A stretch of DNA of 64,000 bases from JANQPX01 sp039197065 (GTDB lineage Bacteria; Pseudomonadota; Alphaproteobacteria; Geminicoccales; Geminicoccaceae), in NCBI GenBank assembly GCA_039197065.1, contig JBCCUL010000008.1, positions 62,001-126,000 on the forward strand, read 5' to 3'. Below the pieces are notes generated by a model. The model was not told where the DNA came from, did no database searches, and saw nothing but the letters and a program-made list of their open reading frames with translations. Below are positions 8,568-16,841 of the stretch, piece by piece. The position numbers and the translations under genes are program-made. Every line of letters begins with the position of its first letter. The stretch's first letter is position 1.

Positions 8568-8885
8568 TCGCGCATCCCAAGGACGCGACTGGGTCTGCCT
8601 TGGAGGCAACGCGTCATCGAACTCTCCTATATAGGCCCGTTCATACTGGCCCTTTTTCTCTTCGAGGCCTATCTGGCATTGCCGCCGGGCATTCCCTTCA
8701 TTACCAGTTTCGGCCTGGTTCCGATCAGATATCGCTTGGCCAACTACGCCATGATCGGCCTGATCGCCTATGGGCTCTATGTCTTTGGCTTCACCATTCT
8801 CGAAAGCCTGGCGCTCGCCACGATCTGGATGACGCTGGGGGTCTATATCGTCTTCGACTATCTTTACGACGTGCCGCTGCTATGA
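8568..8885 (+). CDS. Small three-helix membrane protein, start unclear
   Basis: The frame open from 8568 to the stop at 8885 encodes three hydrophobic segments: YIGPFILALFLFEAYLAL, YAMIGLIAYGLYVFGFTIL, and LATIWMTLGVYIVFDYLY. There is no ATG or GTG before the second segment; the only standard start is TTG at 8679, which would lose the first helix. An ATG with a good ribosome binding site (GAAGGA, then ATG at 8564) lies in another frame, so a one-base frameshift between 8564 and about 8600 is plausible. Either a CTG/TTG start or a broken gene would explain this. Function is unknown. Confidence 0.5.
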   Translation, partial: SRIPRTRLGLPWRQRVIELSYIGPFILALFLFEAYLALPPGIPFITSFGLVPIRYRLANYAMIGLIAYGLYVFGFTILESLALATIWMTLGVYIVFDYLYDVPLL

Positions 8886-9456
8886 GCGATCATAAGGCCG
8901 CCCTGGCCACTTTTTTCAAACCTGCTCAAACAAAACCGCCGTCGCTTCTTTGGCCCATGCATTCTTTGGTGTTCGCATGTCGGCAGGAGAAAAGAGCTCT
9001 TGCACACAGATTCCCTGGATCTCATGGACCGCAACAAGACCTTAAAGCACTAGAGTTAACGAAAGATGAAGAGGGCGCCGTTTCCCACCCCAGCCAGGGG
9101 CTCCGAGCAAGCGTTTACACGTGCCGTTAACCGGACCTTAAGCCTCTTCCATCATCCTGTCAGACGGTCCATGCGACCGTGGGAATCCGAACGCAACAGG
9201 TCTCGCCTCAGGCGCATGGATTCCCAGGGTCGCATGGACCGTGGGCTTGAGTTTGCCGAGGGACTGGTGAAGAAAGGATGAAGATCTGCTGTGAATTTCG
9301 CCTTCGATGCAAGCAGCATCTGGGCAATCCCAGCGCGATGCCCGCTCACCCCTTAGGATCAGAACCTCCCCTGCCTATCCATGATCGCCAACGACCCGGC
9401 TCCTTACACCGCCATCCCCTGCGAGACGCCAAGTCAACGCCGGCCCGCGTCGGGCC
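8886..9456. other. Non-coding stretch with a long inverted repeat
   Basis: No convincing gene is seen on either strand. It contains the 9165-9241 inverted repeat, a related half-site near 9011-9030, and presumably the promoter of the livHMGF operon. No good ribosome binding site precedes livH. Confidence 0.6.
9165..9241. repeat. 24-bp imperfect inverted repeat
   Basis: The arm at 9165-9188 (CGGTCCATGCGACC and onward) and the arm at 9218-9241 are complementary at 23 of 24 positions, separated by about 29 bp. A degenerate half-copy (TTCCCTGGATCTCATGGACC) is at about 9011-9030. No T-run follows, so it is more like a dispersed repeat element than a terminator. Confidence 0.85.
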
Positions 9457-10380
9457 ATGACTAATCTGCTCGTCATCCAGGCGTTGAACGGGCTGCAGTT
9501 CGGCATTTTGCTGTTTCTCGTGGCCGCGGGCTTGACCCTTGTGTTCGGCGTGATGGATTTCATCAATCTCGCCCATGGCGTCCAATATATGGTCGGGGCC
9601 TATCTCGCCGTGACCTTCACGCAGATCACCGGCAGCTTCTTCGCTGGTCTGCTGATCGCGCTCCCTGCAGCCTTCGCCTTCGGTCTCCTCCTGGAATTCC
9701 TGATCTTTCGCCACCTCTATGATCGGGACCATCTGGATCAGGTCCTCGCCACCTTCGGCGTCATTCTGATCCTGCATGAAGCTGTGAAGATCCTCTGGGG
9801 GGCCGCCCCGATCAGCATCGCCATCCCTGAGGCGATCTCAGGATCCATCCCGGTGCTCGGCCAGCTCCGTTACCCCCTCTACCGCCTCCTGATCATCGCC
9901 GCCGGGATCGCGGTGGCGATCGGCATGTATGTTCTGGTGCAGCACACCCGCACCGGCATGCTGCTGCGCGCCGGCGCCTCCAACGCGCCGATGGTATCCG
10001 CGCTCGGCGTCGATATCCGGCGCTTGTTCATGATCATCTTCGGCCTCGGCGCCATGCTCGCGGGCTTCGCTGGCGCCATGGTCGCCCCCATCCTCTCGGT
10101 CGAGCCGAATATGGGCGACGGCATCCTGATCCTCACCTTCGTGGTGATCGTGATCGGCGGCATTGGCTCGATCCGCGGCGCTTTCATCGCCGCCCTCCTG
10201 GTCGGCCTGGTGGACACCCTCGGCCGCAGCTTCGGCCCCATTCTCCTGAAGATCTTTCTCGAACCGGCCGCCGCCTCGCAGGTCGGGCGAACCCTCACGC
10301 CGATGCTCATCTACATCCTCATGGCCGCCATCCTGGCCGTCCGTCCCGCCGGCCTTTTCCCCATGAGACAGGGCAGCTAG
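9457..10380 (+). CDS. livH: Branched-chain amino acid type ABC transporter permease (LivH family)
   Basis: This 307-residue integral membrane protein has about eight hydrophobic helices and the LivH-type text LVFGVMDFINLAHGVQYMVGAY near residue 30 and the cytoplasmic coupling stretch ASNAPMVSALGVDIRRLF near 175. It is one of two permeases importing a hydrophobic amino acid, urea, amide or aromatic acid across the inner membrane. It is the first gene of a four-gene operon (permease, permease, two ATPases) with 4-bp to overlapping spacing. No periplasmic binding protein gene accompanies it, so the substrate cannot be read; neighbouring catabolic genes suggest an organic acid or cyclic compound. 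Confidence 0.92.
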   Translation: MTNLLVIQALNGLQFGILLFLVAAGLTLVFGVMDFINLAHGVQYMVGAYLAVTFTQITGSFFAGLLIALPAAFAFGLLLEFLIFRHLYDRDHLDQVLATFGVILILHEAVKILWGAAPISIAIPEAISGSIPVLGQLRYPLYRLLIIAAGIAVAIGMYVLVQHTRTGMLLRAGASNAPMVSALGVDIRRLFMIIFGLGAMLAGFAGAMVAPILSVEPNMGDGILILTFVVIVIGGIGSIRGAFIAALLVGLVDTLGRSFGPILLKIFLEPAAASQVGRTLTPMLIYILMAAILAVRPAGLFPMRQGS

Positions 10381-10384
10381 CGCG

Positions 10385-11419
10385 ATGGCCGAGGGGGCAA
10401 AGACGGCGACTGGGGAAACACGGTCACCCAGGCACGGTCTCAGGCAAGTCAAGGCGGCAGGCCCTGCCTGCCTCGCCTGCCTGTTCGGCCTCTTCGCAGC
10501 GCTGCCGCTGGCCACCAGCCTCGGCGTCGATCCCTTCTATCTGGTGATCGCGACCCGCATCATGATCTTCGGGATCGCAGCGCTTTCCCTCGATTTCATC
10601 CTCGGCTACGGCGCGATGGTCTCCTTCGGCCACGCCGCCTTCATCGGCATCGGTGCCTATGCTGTGGGCATCGCCGCCAGCCATGGGATCAACGACTTCT
10701 TGCTGCAGCTCCTCTTCGCGATGGCCGCCGCCGCGGCCTTTGGCGTGGTGACGGGCTTGATTTCGCTTCGGACCAAAGGCGTCTACTTCATCATGATCAC
10801 GCTCGCCTTCGGTCAGATGGCCTACTTCCTGATGGTCTCGCTTTCCGCCTATGGCGGCGACGACGGCCTGACGCTCAAGACCCGCTCCACCCTCTTCGGC
10901 CAGGCCTGGCTGGAGAACGATCTTTTCTTTTACTATCTGGTCCTCGCCCTCCTGCTTACCTGCTTCTTGTTAACGCAGGCGGCGACCGCCTCGCGGTTCG
11001 GCCGGGTGCTGCGCGGTACGCGCGACAATGCCGAACGCATGAACGCCATCGGCTTCGATCCCTTTCCCTACCAGCTCACCGCCTATGTGATCGCCGGCAT
11101 GCTCGCCGCAACAGCCGGCACGCTGCTCGCCAACCAGGCCGAGTTCGTCTCGCCCGCCTACATGACTTGGCAACGCTCCGGCGAGCTGATCATGATGGTG
11201 GTGGTCGGCGGCATGGGCACGCTCACCGGCGGTATCCTCGGCGCTGCGGTCTTTCTGCTGCTCGAGGAGTTTCTTTCCAGCTTCTCCCAATATTGGAAGC
11301 TCGGCCTCGGCATCATCCTCGTCCTGATCGTCCTCCACGGCAAAGGCGGCATCCACGGAATGTTCGTCAACATGCACGGCATGCTCGTTAACCTGTTCAG
11401 CGGACGTGATCGCCGGTGA
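10385..11419 (+). CDS. livM: Branched-chain amino acid type ABC transporter permease (LivM family)
   Basis: The 344-residue second permease has an N-terminal cytoplasmic stretch of about 25 residues, then roughly ten hydrophobic helices. The LivM hallmarks LSLDFILGYGAMVSFGHAAF (about residue 60) and the coupling loop NAERMNAIGFDPFPYQL (about 215) are present, as is the GELIMMVVVGGMGTLTGG stretch near the end. It follows livH by four bases and its stop overlaps the GTG start of livG, indicating translational coupling. Confidence 0.93.
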   Translation: MAEGAKTATGETRSPRHGLRQVKAAGPACLACLFGLFAALPLATSLGVDPFYLVIATRIMIFGIAALSLDFILGYGAMVSFGHAAFIGIGAYAVGIAASHGINDFLLQLLFAMAAAAAFGVVTGLISLRTKGVYFIMITLAFGQMAYFLMVSLSAYGGDDGLTLKTRSTLFGQAWLENDLFFYYLVLALLLTCFLLTQAATASRFGRVLRGTRDNAERMNAIGFDPFPYQLTAYVIAGMLAATAGTLLANQAEFVSPAYMTWQRSGELIMMVVVGGMGTLTGGILGAAVFLLLEEFLSSFSQYWKLGLGIILVLIVLHGKGGIHGMFVNMHGMLVNLFSGRDRR

Positions 11420-12216
11420 GCGTCCCTATCCTAAAAACCGAGGGCCTTCGTAAGGCCTATGGCGCGCTCAAGGTCACGGACGACGTCAGCATCGACCTCA
11501 TGCCCGGCGAACTGCACGCGATCATCGGGCCGAATGGCGCCGGCAAGACCACCCTCATCCACCAGCTCTCCGGCCGCCTGGCGGCGGACGCCGGACGGGT
11601 TCTTTTTGAGGGGGAAGACGTCAGCGCTCTGTCGATGGCGAGGCGCGCCAGGCGCGGCATTGCCCGCACCTTCCAGATCACCTCCCTGCTGCCTGGCTTC
11701 TCCGTGCTCGAGAATGCAGCGCTTGCCGTGCAGGCGCGATCCGGCTCCAGCTTCAGCTTCTTCCGCAGGGCCGCCTATGAGCGAGCCCTCAACGACGAAG
11801 CCATGATAGCCCTTGAAACTGTCGGCATTGCCGACCGAGCCGATCAGCCCGCCAGCGCCTTGTCCCATGGCGAGCAACGACAGCTCGAACTTGCGGTCGC
11901 GCTTGCCACCAAGCCCAAGCTCCTCCTCCTGGACGAACCGCTTGCCGGCACCGGCCAGGAAGAATCCGCTGATATGATCGAGCTGATCAAAGGGCTGAAG
12001 GGCCGCCTTCCGGCCTTCCTGATCGAGCATGACATGGACGCGGTCTTCGCGCTCGCCGATCGGATCAGCGTCCTGGTCTACGGCCGGATCATCGCCTCGG
12101 GTCCGCCGGAAGCGATCCGCGCCGACGCCGACGTCAGACGCGCCTATCTCGGCGAGGAGGGCATGCCAAGCCCAGGGGATAACTCGCCTGAGCCAGGATT
12201 GGACAGGCCATGTTGA
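11416..12216 (+). CDS. livG: ABC transporter ATP-binding protein (LivG family)
   Basis: The 266-residue ATPase has Walker A GPNGAGKTT near residue 37, a signature-like ALSHGEQRQLELAVALA near 150 (SHGEQ rather than the usual SGGQ, typical of the Liv/Urt group), Walker B LLLLDEP near 175 and the switch His in LIEHDMDAVFALADR. The start is GTG at 11416, overlapping the livM stop. It pairs with LivF to energise uptake. The Asp following the GTG-start overlap and seven-base overlap with livF support co-translation. Confidence 0.94.
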   Translation: MSVPILKTEGLRKAYGALKVTDDVSIDLMPGELHAIIGPNGAGKTTLIHQLSGRLAADAGRVLFEGEDVSALSMARRARRGIARTFQITSLLPGFSVLENAALAVQARSGSSFSFFRRAAYERALNDEAMIALETVGIADRADQPASALSHGEQRQLELAVALATKPKLLLLDEPLAGTGQEESADMIELIKGLKGRLPAFLIEHDMDAVFALADRISVLVYGRIIASGPPEAIRADADVRRAYLGEEGMPSPGDNSPEPGLDRPC

Positions 12217-12938
12217 ACATCGAAGGCCTCGCAGGCGGCTATGGCGACAGCCAGGTGCTGTTCGATGTCAGCTTCGAGATCGGCGCCAAGGAGGTCGTCA
12301 CGCTGATTGGCCGAAACGGCATGGGCAAGACCACCACGATCAAAACCCTCTTCGGATTGCTGGCCGCCACCGGCGGCAGGGTTACCTTTGACGGCGCAGA
12401 TCTGACAAACGCCAGGCCCCACCAGATCGCCAAAGCCGGCCTCGGCCTCGTCCCCGAAGGCCGTCAGATCTTCCCCACACTCACCGTCGAAGAGAACCTG
12501 GTTGCAACCGCGAGGCCAGCATCAGGCTCAAAGTCGACGCTGTCGGGCGTCCCGACCGCCCGGGCATGGGAACTCGGCGGTGTCTACGAGCTGTTTCCCC
12601 AGCTCGCGGAGCGCCGCAAAAATCTCGGTAGCCAGCTCTCCGGCGGCGAGCAGCAGATGCTGGCGATCGGCCGAGCGCTCATGACCAACCCCACCCTCCT
12701 GGTCCTGGACGAAGCCACCGAGGGCCTGGCGCCTCTCGTCCGGGAAACCATCTGGTCCTGCCTTAGCGCCATCAGAGAGACTGGCATTGCCATCCTGGTG
12801 ATCGACAAGAACATCCAACGCCTCGCCGACATCGCCGATCGCCATGTGATCATCGAGAAGGGTCGCACCGTCTGGGAGGGTGACAGCCAGGAACTGCTCG
12901 CGACATCGGCAGTCGTCGAGCGCTATCTCCACATCTAG
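12210..12938 (+). CDS. livF: ABC transporter ATP-binding protein (LivF family)
   Basis: The 242-residue ATPase contains Walker A GRNGMGKTTT near residue 37, QLSGGEQQMLAIGRAL near 145, Walker B LLVLDEATEGLAP near 165 and the switch region LVIDKNIQRL, in which the usual His of LivF (for example VEQN/VDQN) is replaced as is common in this subfamily. GLGLVPEGRQIFPTLTVEENL is the classic LivF stretch. It is the last transporter gene, ending 40 bp before a convergent membrane-protein gene. Confidence 0.94.
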   Translation: MLNIEGLAGGYGDSQVLFDVSFEIGAKEVVTLIGRNGMGKTTTIKTLFGLLAATGGRVTFDGADLTNARPHQIAKAGLGLVPEGRQIFPTLTVEENLVATARPASGSKSTLSGVPTARAWELGGVYELFPQLAERRKNLGSQLSGGEQQMLAIGRALMTNPTLLVLDEATEGLAPLVRETIWSCLSAIRETGIAILVIDKNIQRLADIADRHVIIEKGRTVWEGDSQELLATSAVVERYLHI

Positions 12939-12941
12939 ATT

Positions 12942-12976
12942 CAGCGCCGCGCCGGCAAACGCAGCGCCGCGCCGGC
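12942..12976. repeat. Two tandem copies of a 15-bp GC repeat
   Basis: CAGCGCCGCGCCGGC occurs at 12942-12956 and again at 12962-12976, in the narrow gap between the convergent livF and DUF4870-like genes. Each copy contains GGCGCGGC-type dyads and could act as a bidirectional stop, though no T-run is present. Confidence 0.8.
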
Positions 12977-12978
12977 GC

Positions 12979-13353
12979 TCAGATCAGCGCGGTCGGATCG
13001 TCGACCGTTCGGCTATCCTTCAGCCAGAGCCAACCCTTGGCGATGCGGTAGATATACCAGACCAGCATCAGACCGAAGACCAGCATGCCGACGAACATCG
13101 AGCCGAGCAAAAACGGCGTGATGAAGCCGATCACGGCGAACAGCAGCCCCCACCAGAACGTACGGATCTGCCACTCGACATGCGACGCCTGCATCTCGTT
13201 CAGAGGCTTGCCGCGCTGCAGATAAGCGAGCACCACGGCGACGATCGCGGCGACGCCGATCAGGAAGGATACGGCGAACAGCCCGTAAGTGACGTGCAGC
13301 ATCGTATTGTCGGTGGCCGCGGCACCCGGTGGCGGCGGCGGTCTCGTAGCCAT
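12979..13353 (-). CDS. Small membrane protein, DUF4870-like
   Basis: From ATG at 13353, preceded by GGGAGGATCG, the product is 124 residues. A Pro-rich N-terminus (TRPPPPPGAAATDN) precedes a helix (VTYGLFAVSFLIGVAAIVAVVLAYL), the conserved soluble HVEWQIRTFWWGLL junction, and two more helices (GFITPFLLGSMFVGMLVFGLMLVWYIYRI). The QIRTFWW layout fits the DUF4870/YtcA-like small membrane proteins of unknown function. It lies opposite to the catabolic operon, divergent from the cupin gene. Confidence 0.8.
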   Translation of the reverse strand: MATRPPPPPGAAATDNTMLHVTYGLFAVSFLIGVAAIVAVVLAYLQRGKPLNEMQASHVEWQIRTFWWGLLFAVIGFITPFLLGSMFVGMLVFGLMLVWYIYRIAKGWLWLKDSRTVDDPTALI

Positions 13354-13466
13354 CGATCCTCCCACTCATTGACCGCCCTGAAGCGGTTTCAACACATCAT
13401 GGATGCGCTACAGTATCTTAAGCACATAAGCGCTGATGGCGTTATGTCGAGATCAGGGAGTTGGAT

Positions 13467-13934
13467 ATGAGCGTGATGATGGCCGGCGTGACCAAAGCCG
13501 GCGACGGCATTGAGAACATCAGCTGGAACATTTTGGGCCAGACCTATGTGCCGAAGCAGCTCTCCGAAGCCTCCTTCTCCTGGCACGCCACCCTGCCCGG
13601 CGGCACCATGGTGCCGCCGCACATCCACCCGACCCAGGACGAGTTCATCTACATGTTCGAGGGGCGGCTGGATCTCCTCCTCGACGGTAACGAAAGCTTC
13701 GCCGAGCCCGGCGACCTGATCCGCCTCCCCCGCGGCATCCCCCACGGCCTCTTTTCAAAGGGCGACCGCCCGGTCAAATGCCTCTTCTGGGTCGCACCAG
13801 CCAGACGCCTCTACGACCTCTTCTGGCAACTCCACAATATGCCGGACGCCGATCCCGCCGAGATCGTCGCCGTCTCCGCCAAGCATGAGGTCGATTTTCT
13901 GCCGCCACCGGAAGAGGATGGTGAGGGAATCTGA
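13467..13934 (+). CDS. Cupin domain protein
   Basis: ATG at 13467 (with AGGGAG 6 bp upstream) gives 155 residues. The central barrel has cupin motif 1, GTMVPPHIHPTQDEFIYMFEGR, with two His and a Glu for metal binding, and motif 2, PGDLIRLPRGIPHGLF, with the last His. Single-domain cupins of this kind act as dioxygenases, isomerases or ligand sensors. Its neighbours are a transporter upstream and a monooxygenase/hydrolase operon downstream, suggesting a role in breaking down the same compound. GGTTTCAA-containing sequences occur on both sides (13385 and 13950). Confidence 0.85.
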   Translation: MSVMMAGVTKAGDGIENISWNILGQTYVPKQLSEASFSWHATLPGGTMVPPHIHPTQDEFIYMFEGRLDLLLDGNESFAEPGDLIRLPRGIPHGLFSKGDRPVKCLFWVAPARRLYDLFWQLHNMPDADPAEIVAVSAKHEVDFLPPPEEDGEGI

Positions 13935-14331
13935 AACCGATCAAAGAGGTTTCAAAACATCGCCGGTTTTTACACGGGTTTTTGAGCATACCGAAGGCGC
14001 AGAAATCCGTCGTGGTCTGAATCGCGTCACAAACGGCCGTTTTTGCGCGTTAGTCAAATTCACCGCAGAGCGATGGTGTGGCTGTCTACATATAGACCTT
14101 CCACGCTCGTATAGTGAGCGCGATATCCAATTTCCCAAGATTTGACCGTGCAATTTTTATGTTGAAGAACGTCAAAAAGTTTCTCTAAACAAGTCGATTT
14201 TCGATCGCATAACGCAAAACCTTTTACTTTTCATAAAAAATCTGCTTGCATATGGCAACAATGATGGGACTGAGGGCAACAGATTTGCAGGTTGATTCCG
14301 CTTTCTGAGACATATTCTCCGCGAGGAAAAA
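13935..14331. other. AT-rich non-coding left flank of the TIR island
   Basis: No gene is seen. GC content falls sharply after about 14080 compared with the cupin gene. It holds GAGGTTTCAAAACATC (about 13947) and, in the last 200 bp, several AT-rich stretches that could contain the promoter of the TIR gene. GAGGAAAAA precedes the ATG at 14332. Confidence 0.6.
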
Positions 14332-14817
14332 ATGACCAGCAGACGAACAGTCTTCGTAGCGTACAGCCATAAGGACAGAAGGTGGAAAGACTTTGTCGTT
14401 GGGCATTTTAGAGTTCTAGAAAGACAAGGCACGCTTGAGGTGTGGGAAGACAGCCGAATTAGAAGGGGCGATTGGCGCGCAGAGATAGAAAAAGCACTGG
14501 CGAGAGCCAATGCTGGAGTATTGTTGATATCACATAATTCGCTAAATTCTGATTTTATTATGAATTATGAGCTTTCATGCATAATAAGAAAACATATGTC
14601 GAACAATTTTCCCATCTTTCCCATACTGATAAGCGACTGCGCTTGGGCATCTGTAGATTGGTTAAATAGCATAACTATATGGCCAAGATATGGTGTCCCT
14701 CTTGATTCACTTCGGCTATCAAGGAGACATACTATAATGAAAGACATCTGCAATGACATCCAAACATGTTTCAATAAAAAATTTGAAACTAGTGGTAGCG
14801 AAATTTTGTATGGATGA
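14332..14817 (+). CDS. TIR-domain protein
   Basis: The 161-residue product is essentially one TIR domain: strand VFVAYSHKDRRW (residues 7-18), LEVWEDSRIRRGDWRAEIEKAL (35-56) as the BB-loop region, LLISHNSLNSDFIMNYEL (64-81), and a later FPILISDCAW strand. Glu80 in NYELSCI is placed where bacterial TIR NADases have their catalytic Glu, so NAD+ cleavage or cyclic ADP-ribose type signalling is possible. It has no fused NB-ARC, WD40 or STING-like part. AT-rich composition differs strongly from both flanks, pointing to transfer. Its stop overlaps the next gene's start (ATGA), coupling it to the AsnC/Lrp-like regulator. Confidence 0.85.
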   Translation: MTSRRTVFVAYSHKDRRWKDFVVGHFRVLERQGTLEVWEDSRIRRGDWRAEIEKALARANAGVLLISHNSLNSDFIMNYELSCIIRKHMSNNFPIFPILISDCAWASVDWLNSITIWPRYGVPLDSLRLSRRHTIMKDICNDIQTCFNKKFETSGSEILYG

Positions 14818-15293
14818 TGCCAATGTTAAAAAAAATTGAACTTGATATTCTTTCTTTATTGGAAAAAAATAGCCGCATCTCGCAGAAAGATATTGCAGAA
14901 CAAATCCATTCAACACCACCTACTGTAAGTAAGATTATGTCTAACCTCACAGAGCGAGGTTTGATTGCAGGATTTTCTACTGATATTAGACATTCGTATT
15001 TTGGATATAATATACTCGCCTACGTTATGATAAGATGCCAAAGTCAAAAGAGATCAGACCAACAAAAAATGATTAATAAAGCAAAAAATATATCAGAGAT
15101 ACTTGAATTTAATGAAATTTTCGGTCAGGAATGGGATTTTATTGCAAAAATACTGACAAAAGACAATAAAATGCTGAGAGATACATTACATTATTTTGTT
15201 GATGATGAAAATGTAGAAAGAATCATGACGCTAAACGTTTCGGATACATTGAAGTATTCTAAGGGAATTCCTGTTTCTGAATTGAAAAATTAA
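14814..15293 (+). CDS. AsnC/Lrp-type transcriptional regulator-like protein
   Basis: The 159-residue product starts with a winged helix-turn-helix of Lrp/AsnC type: ELDILSLLEKNSRISQKDIAEQIHSTPPTVSKIMSNL, then GLIAGFSTDI where Lrp members have the wing. The remaining 100 residues resemble a divergent ligand/oligomerisation (RAM-like) domain: FGYNILAYVMIRCQ, then EILEFNEIFGQEWDFIAKIL and a C-terminal NVERIMTLNVSDTLKY, matching the usual beta-alpha-beta-beta-alpha-beta order. It may regulate the overlapping TIR gene or sense a signal for it. AT content and Lys/Ile-rich codon use set it apart from the chromosome, like the TIR gene. Confidence 0.8.
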   Translation: MMPMLKKIELDILSLLEKNSRISQKDIAEQIHSTPPTVSKIMSNLTERGLIAGFSTDIRHSYFGYNILAYVMIRCQSQKRSDQQKMINKAKNISEILEFNEIFGQEWDFIAKILTKDNKMLRDTLHYFVDDENVERIMTLNVSDTLKYSKGIPVSELKN

Positions 15294-15560
15294 CATGTAG
15301 TTGGAATGACGCGGGAATTTATCCAACGAAGCTTGTCACGCTCTTGAGTTGAGCGGGCTTTCTGCAATGTTGCAATAATGACCGTTTTTGAGCACGCTTT
15401 TGACAACGGTTTTTGAAACCCATCCTTCGCCCTCTCCGTACCGCCAGCATCCAGATGCGTCCACATCCACAGCATTAACAAACAGCGAGACCGCGGGTTA
15501 TAGTCATCTGAAGCGCCAAACGAACGCGCGAGGGAGATTGGCTGTGGGCAGACGACACCG

Positions 15561-16841
15561 ATGAAAGTCATCATCGCAGGCGGCGGGATTGGCGGTCTGA
15601 CCCTGGCGCTGATGCTGGAGCGGCGCGGGATCGATGTTCAGATCTTCGAGCAGGCCTCCGAGGTCAGGGAGCTCGGCGTCGGCATCAACACGCTGCCGGT
15701 TGCGATCCGCGAGCTTTCCGAAATCGGCCTCCTTCCCACCCTCGACCTTGCCGGCATCCGCACGCGCGAGCTGATCTACCTCAATCGTCAGGGCCAGGAG
15801 GTCTGGCGCGAGTTCAGGGGCATTGATGGCGGCCATCCGCTGCCGCAATTCTCGATCCATCGCGGCCGCTTCCAGAAGCTCCTCTATGACGCCGTCGTCG
15901 AACGTCTCGGCCCGGACGCCGTGCAGACCGGCCAGCGCCTCGCCGGCTTTCTCCAGAACGAAGGCGGCGTCACCGTCCATCTGACCGACGGCAGCGATGG
16001 CCTCTCCAGCCGTACCGTGCGCGGCGACGTCCTGGTCGCGGCGGACGGCATCCATTCGGCGGCGCGCCAGATCTTTTATCCGAAGGAAGGCGCTCCTTCC
16101 TGGAACGGCGTCATGATGTGGCGCGGCGCCACAAAGTTCGAAAAATATTTGGACGGCCGCACCATGTTCATCGGCGGCGGCATGGGCGCAAAATTCGTCC
16201 TCTACCCGATTGCCGATGTCGAAAACGGCAAGAAACTCACCAACTGGGTGGTCAACGTCAAAGTGGCCGACGGCGCCACTCAACCGCCGCCGAAGGACAG
16301 CTGGTCGCGGCGCGGCCGCCTCGATGACGTTCTATCTTATGCCAAGCGCTTCGCCGTACCCGGCGTCGATATCGAGGCCCTGGTGCGCGCCACGGACGCC
16401 TATTACGAATACCCGATGTGCGATCGCGATCCCCTGCCCCGCTGGACCTTCGGGCGCGTCACGCTCCTAGGCGACGCCGCCCACCCCATGTACCCGGTGG
16501 GCTCCAACGGGGCGAGTCAGGCGATCCTCGATGCGCGCTGCCTCGCCGACGCTTTGCAGCAGGCCGAGCATCCGATGCAGGCGCTACACATCTACGAAAA
16601 GGAACGCCTCACCAAGACGGCGGCGATCGTCAGGGCCAACCGCAAGGGCGGCCCGGAGCGCGTCATCGACGAGGTGGAAAAACGCGCGCCCGCCGGCTTC
16701 ACCGACATCGAAGCCGTGCTCAGCCACCGCGAACGCTCCGCCATCATCGAAAAAGCCACTGGCCAAAAGCCTGTCACTACAGCGGCGCGCGACAGCGTTG
16801 ACGGGAGCCTGGCCCAAACTCGGAGTGTAAGCGTCGCATGA
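15561..16841 (+). CDS. FAD-dependent monooxygenase (flavin-dependent oxidoreductase)
   Basis: The 426-residue protein is a class A flavoprotein hydroxylase: GxGxxG in IIAGGGIGGLTLALMLERRG (residues 4-24), the DG motif VAADGIHSAAR (159-169) and the GD motif TLLGDAAHPMYPVGSNGASQ (301-320). The PVGSNGASQAI wording is like salicylate hydroxylase/PhzS-type enzymes, which hydroxylate aromatic or heteroaromatic rings using NAD(P)H and O2. It leads a three-gene operon with four-base overlaps to an alpha/beta hydrolase and then an amidohydrolase, a sequence of hydroxylation followed by ring or amide hydrolysis. The substrate is not readable. Confidence 0.9.
   Translation: MKVIIAGGGIGGLTLALMLERRGIDVQIFEQASEVRELGVGINTLPVAIRELSEIGLLPTLDLAGIRTRELIYLNRQGQEVWREFRGIDGGHPLPQFSIHRGRFQKLLYDAVVERLGPDAVQTGQRLAGFLQNEGGVTVHLTDGSDGLSSRTVRGDVLVAADGIHSAARQIFYPKEGAPSWNGVMMWRGATKFEKYLDGRTMFIGGGMGAKFVLYPIADVENGKKLTNWVVNVKVADGATQPPPKDSWSRRGRLDDVLSYAKRFAVPGVDIEALVRATDAYYEYPMCDRDPLPRWTFGRVTLLGDAAHPMYPVGSNGASQAILDARCLADALQQAEHPMQALHIYEKERLTKTAAIVRANRKGGPERVIDEVEKRAPAGFTDIEAVLSHRERSAIIEKATGQKPVTTAARDSVDGSLAQTRSVSVA

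Noticed and set aside
7993..8580. A 195-codon minus-strand frame opposite the small lipoprotein
   Set aside because: The plus strand carries a signal peptide and lipobox, while this frame has no domains.
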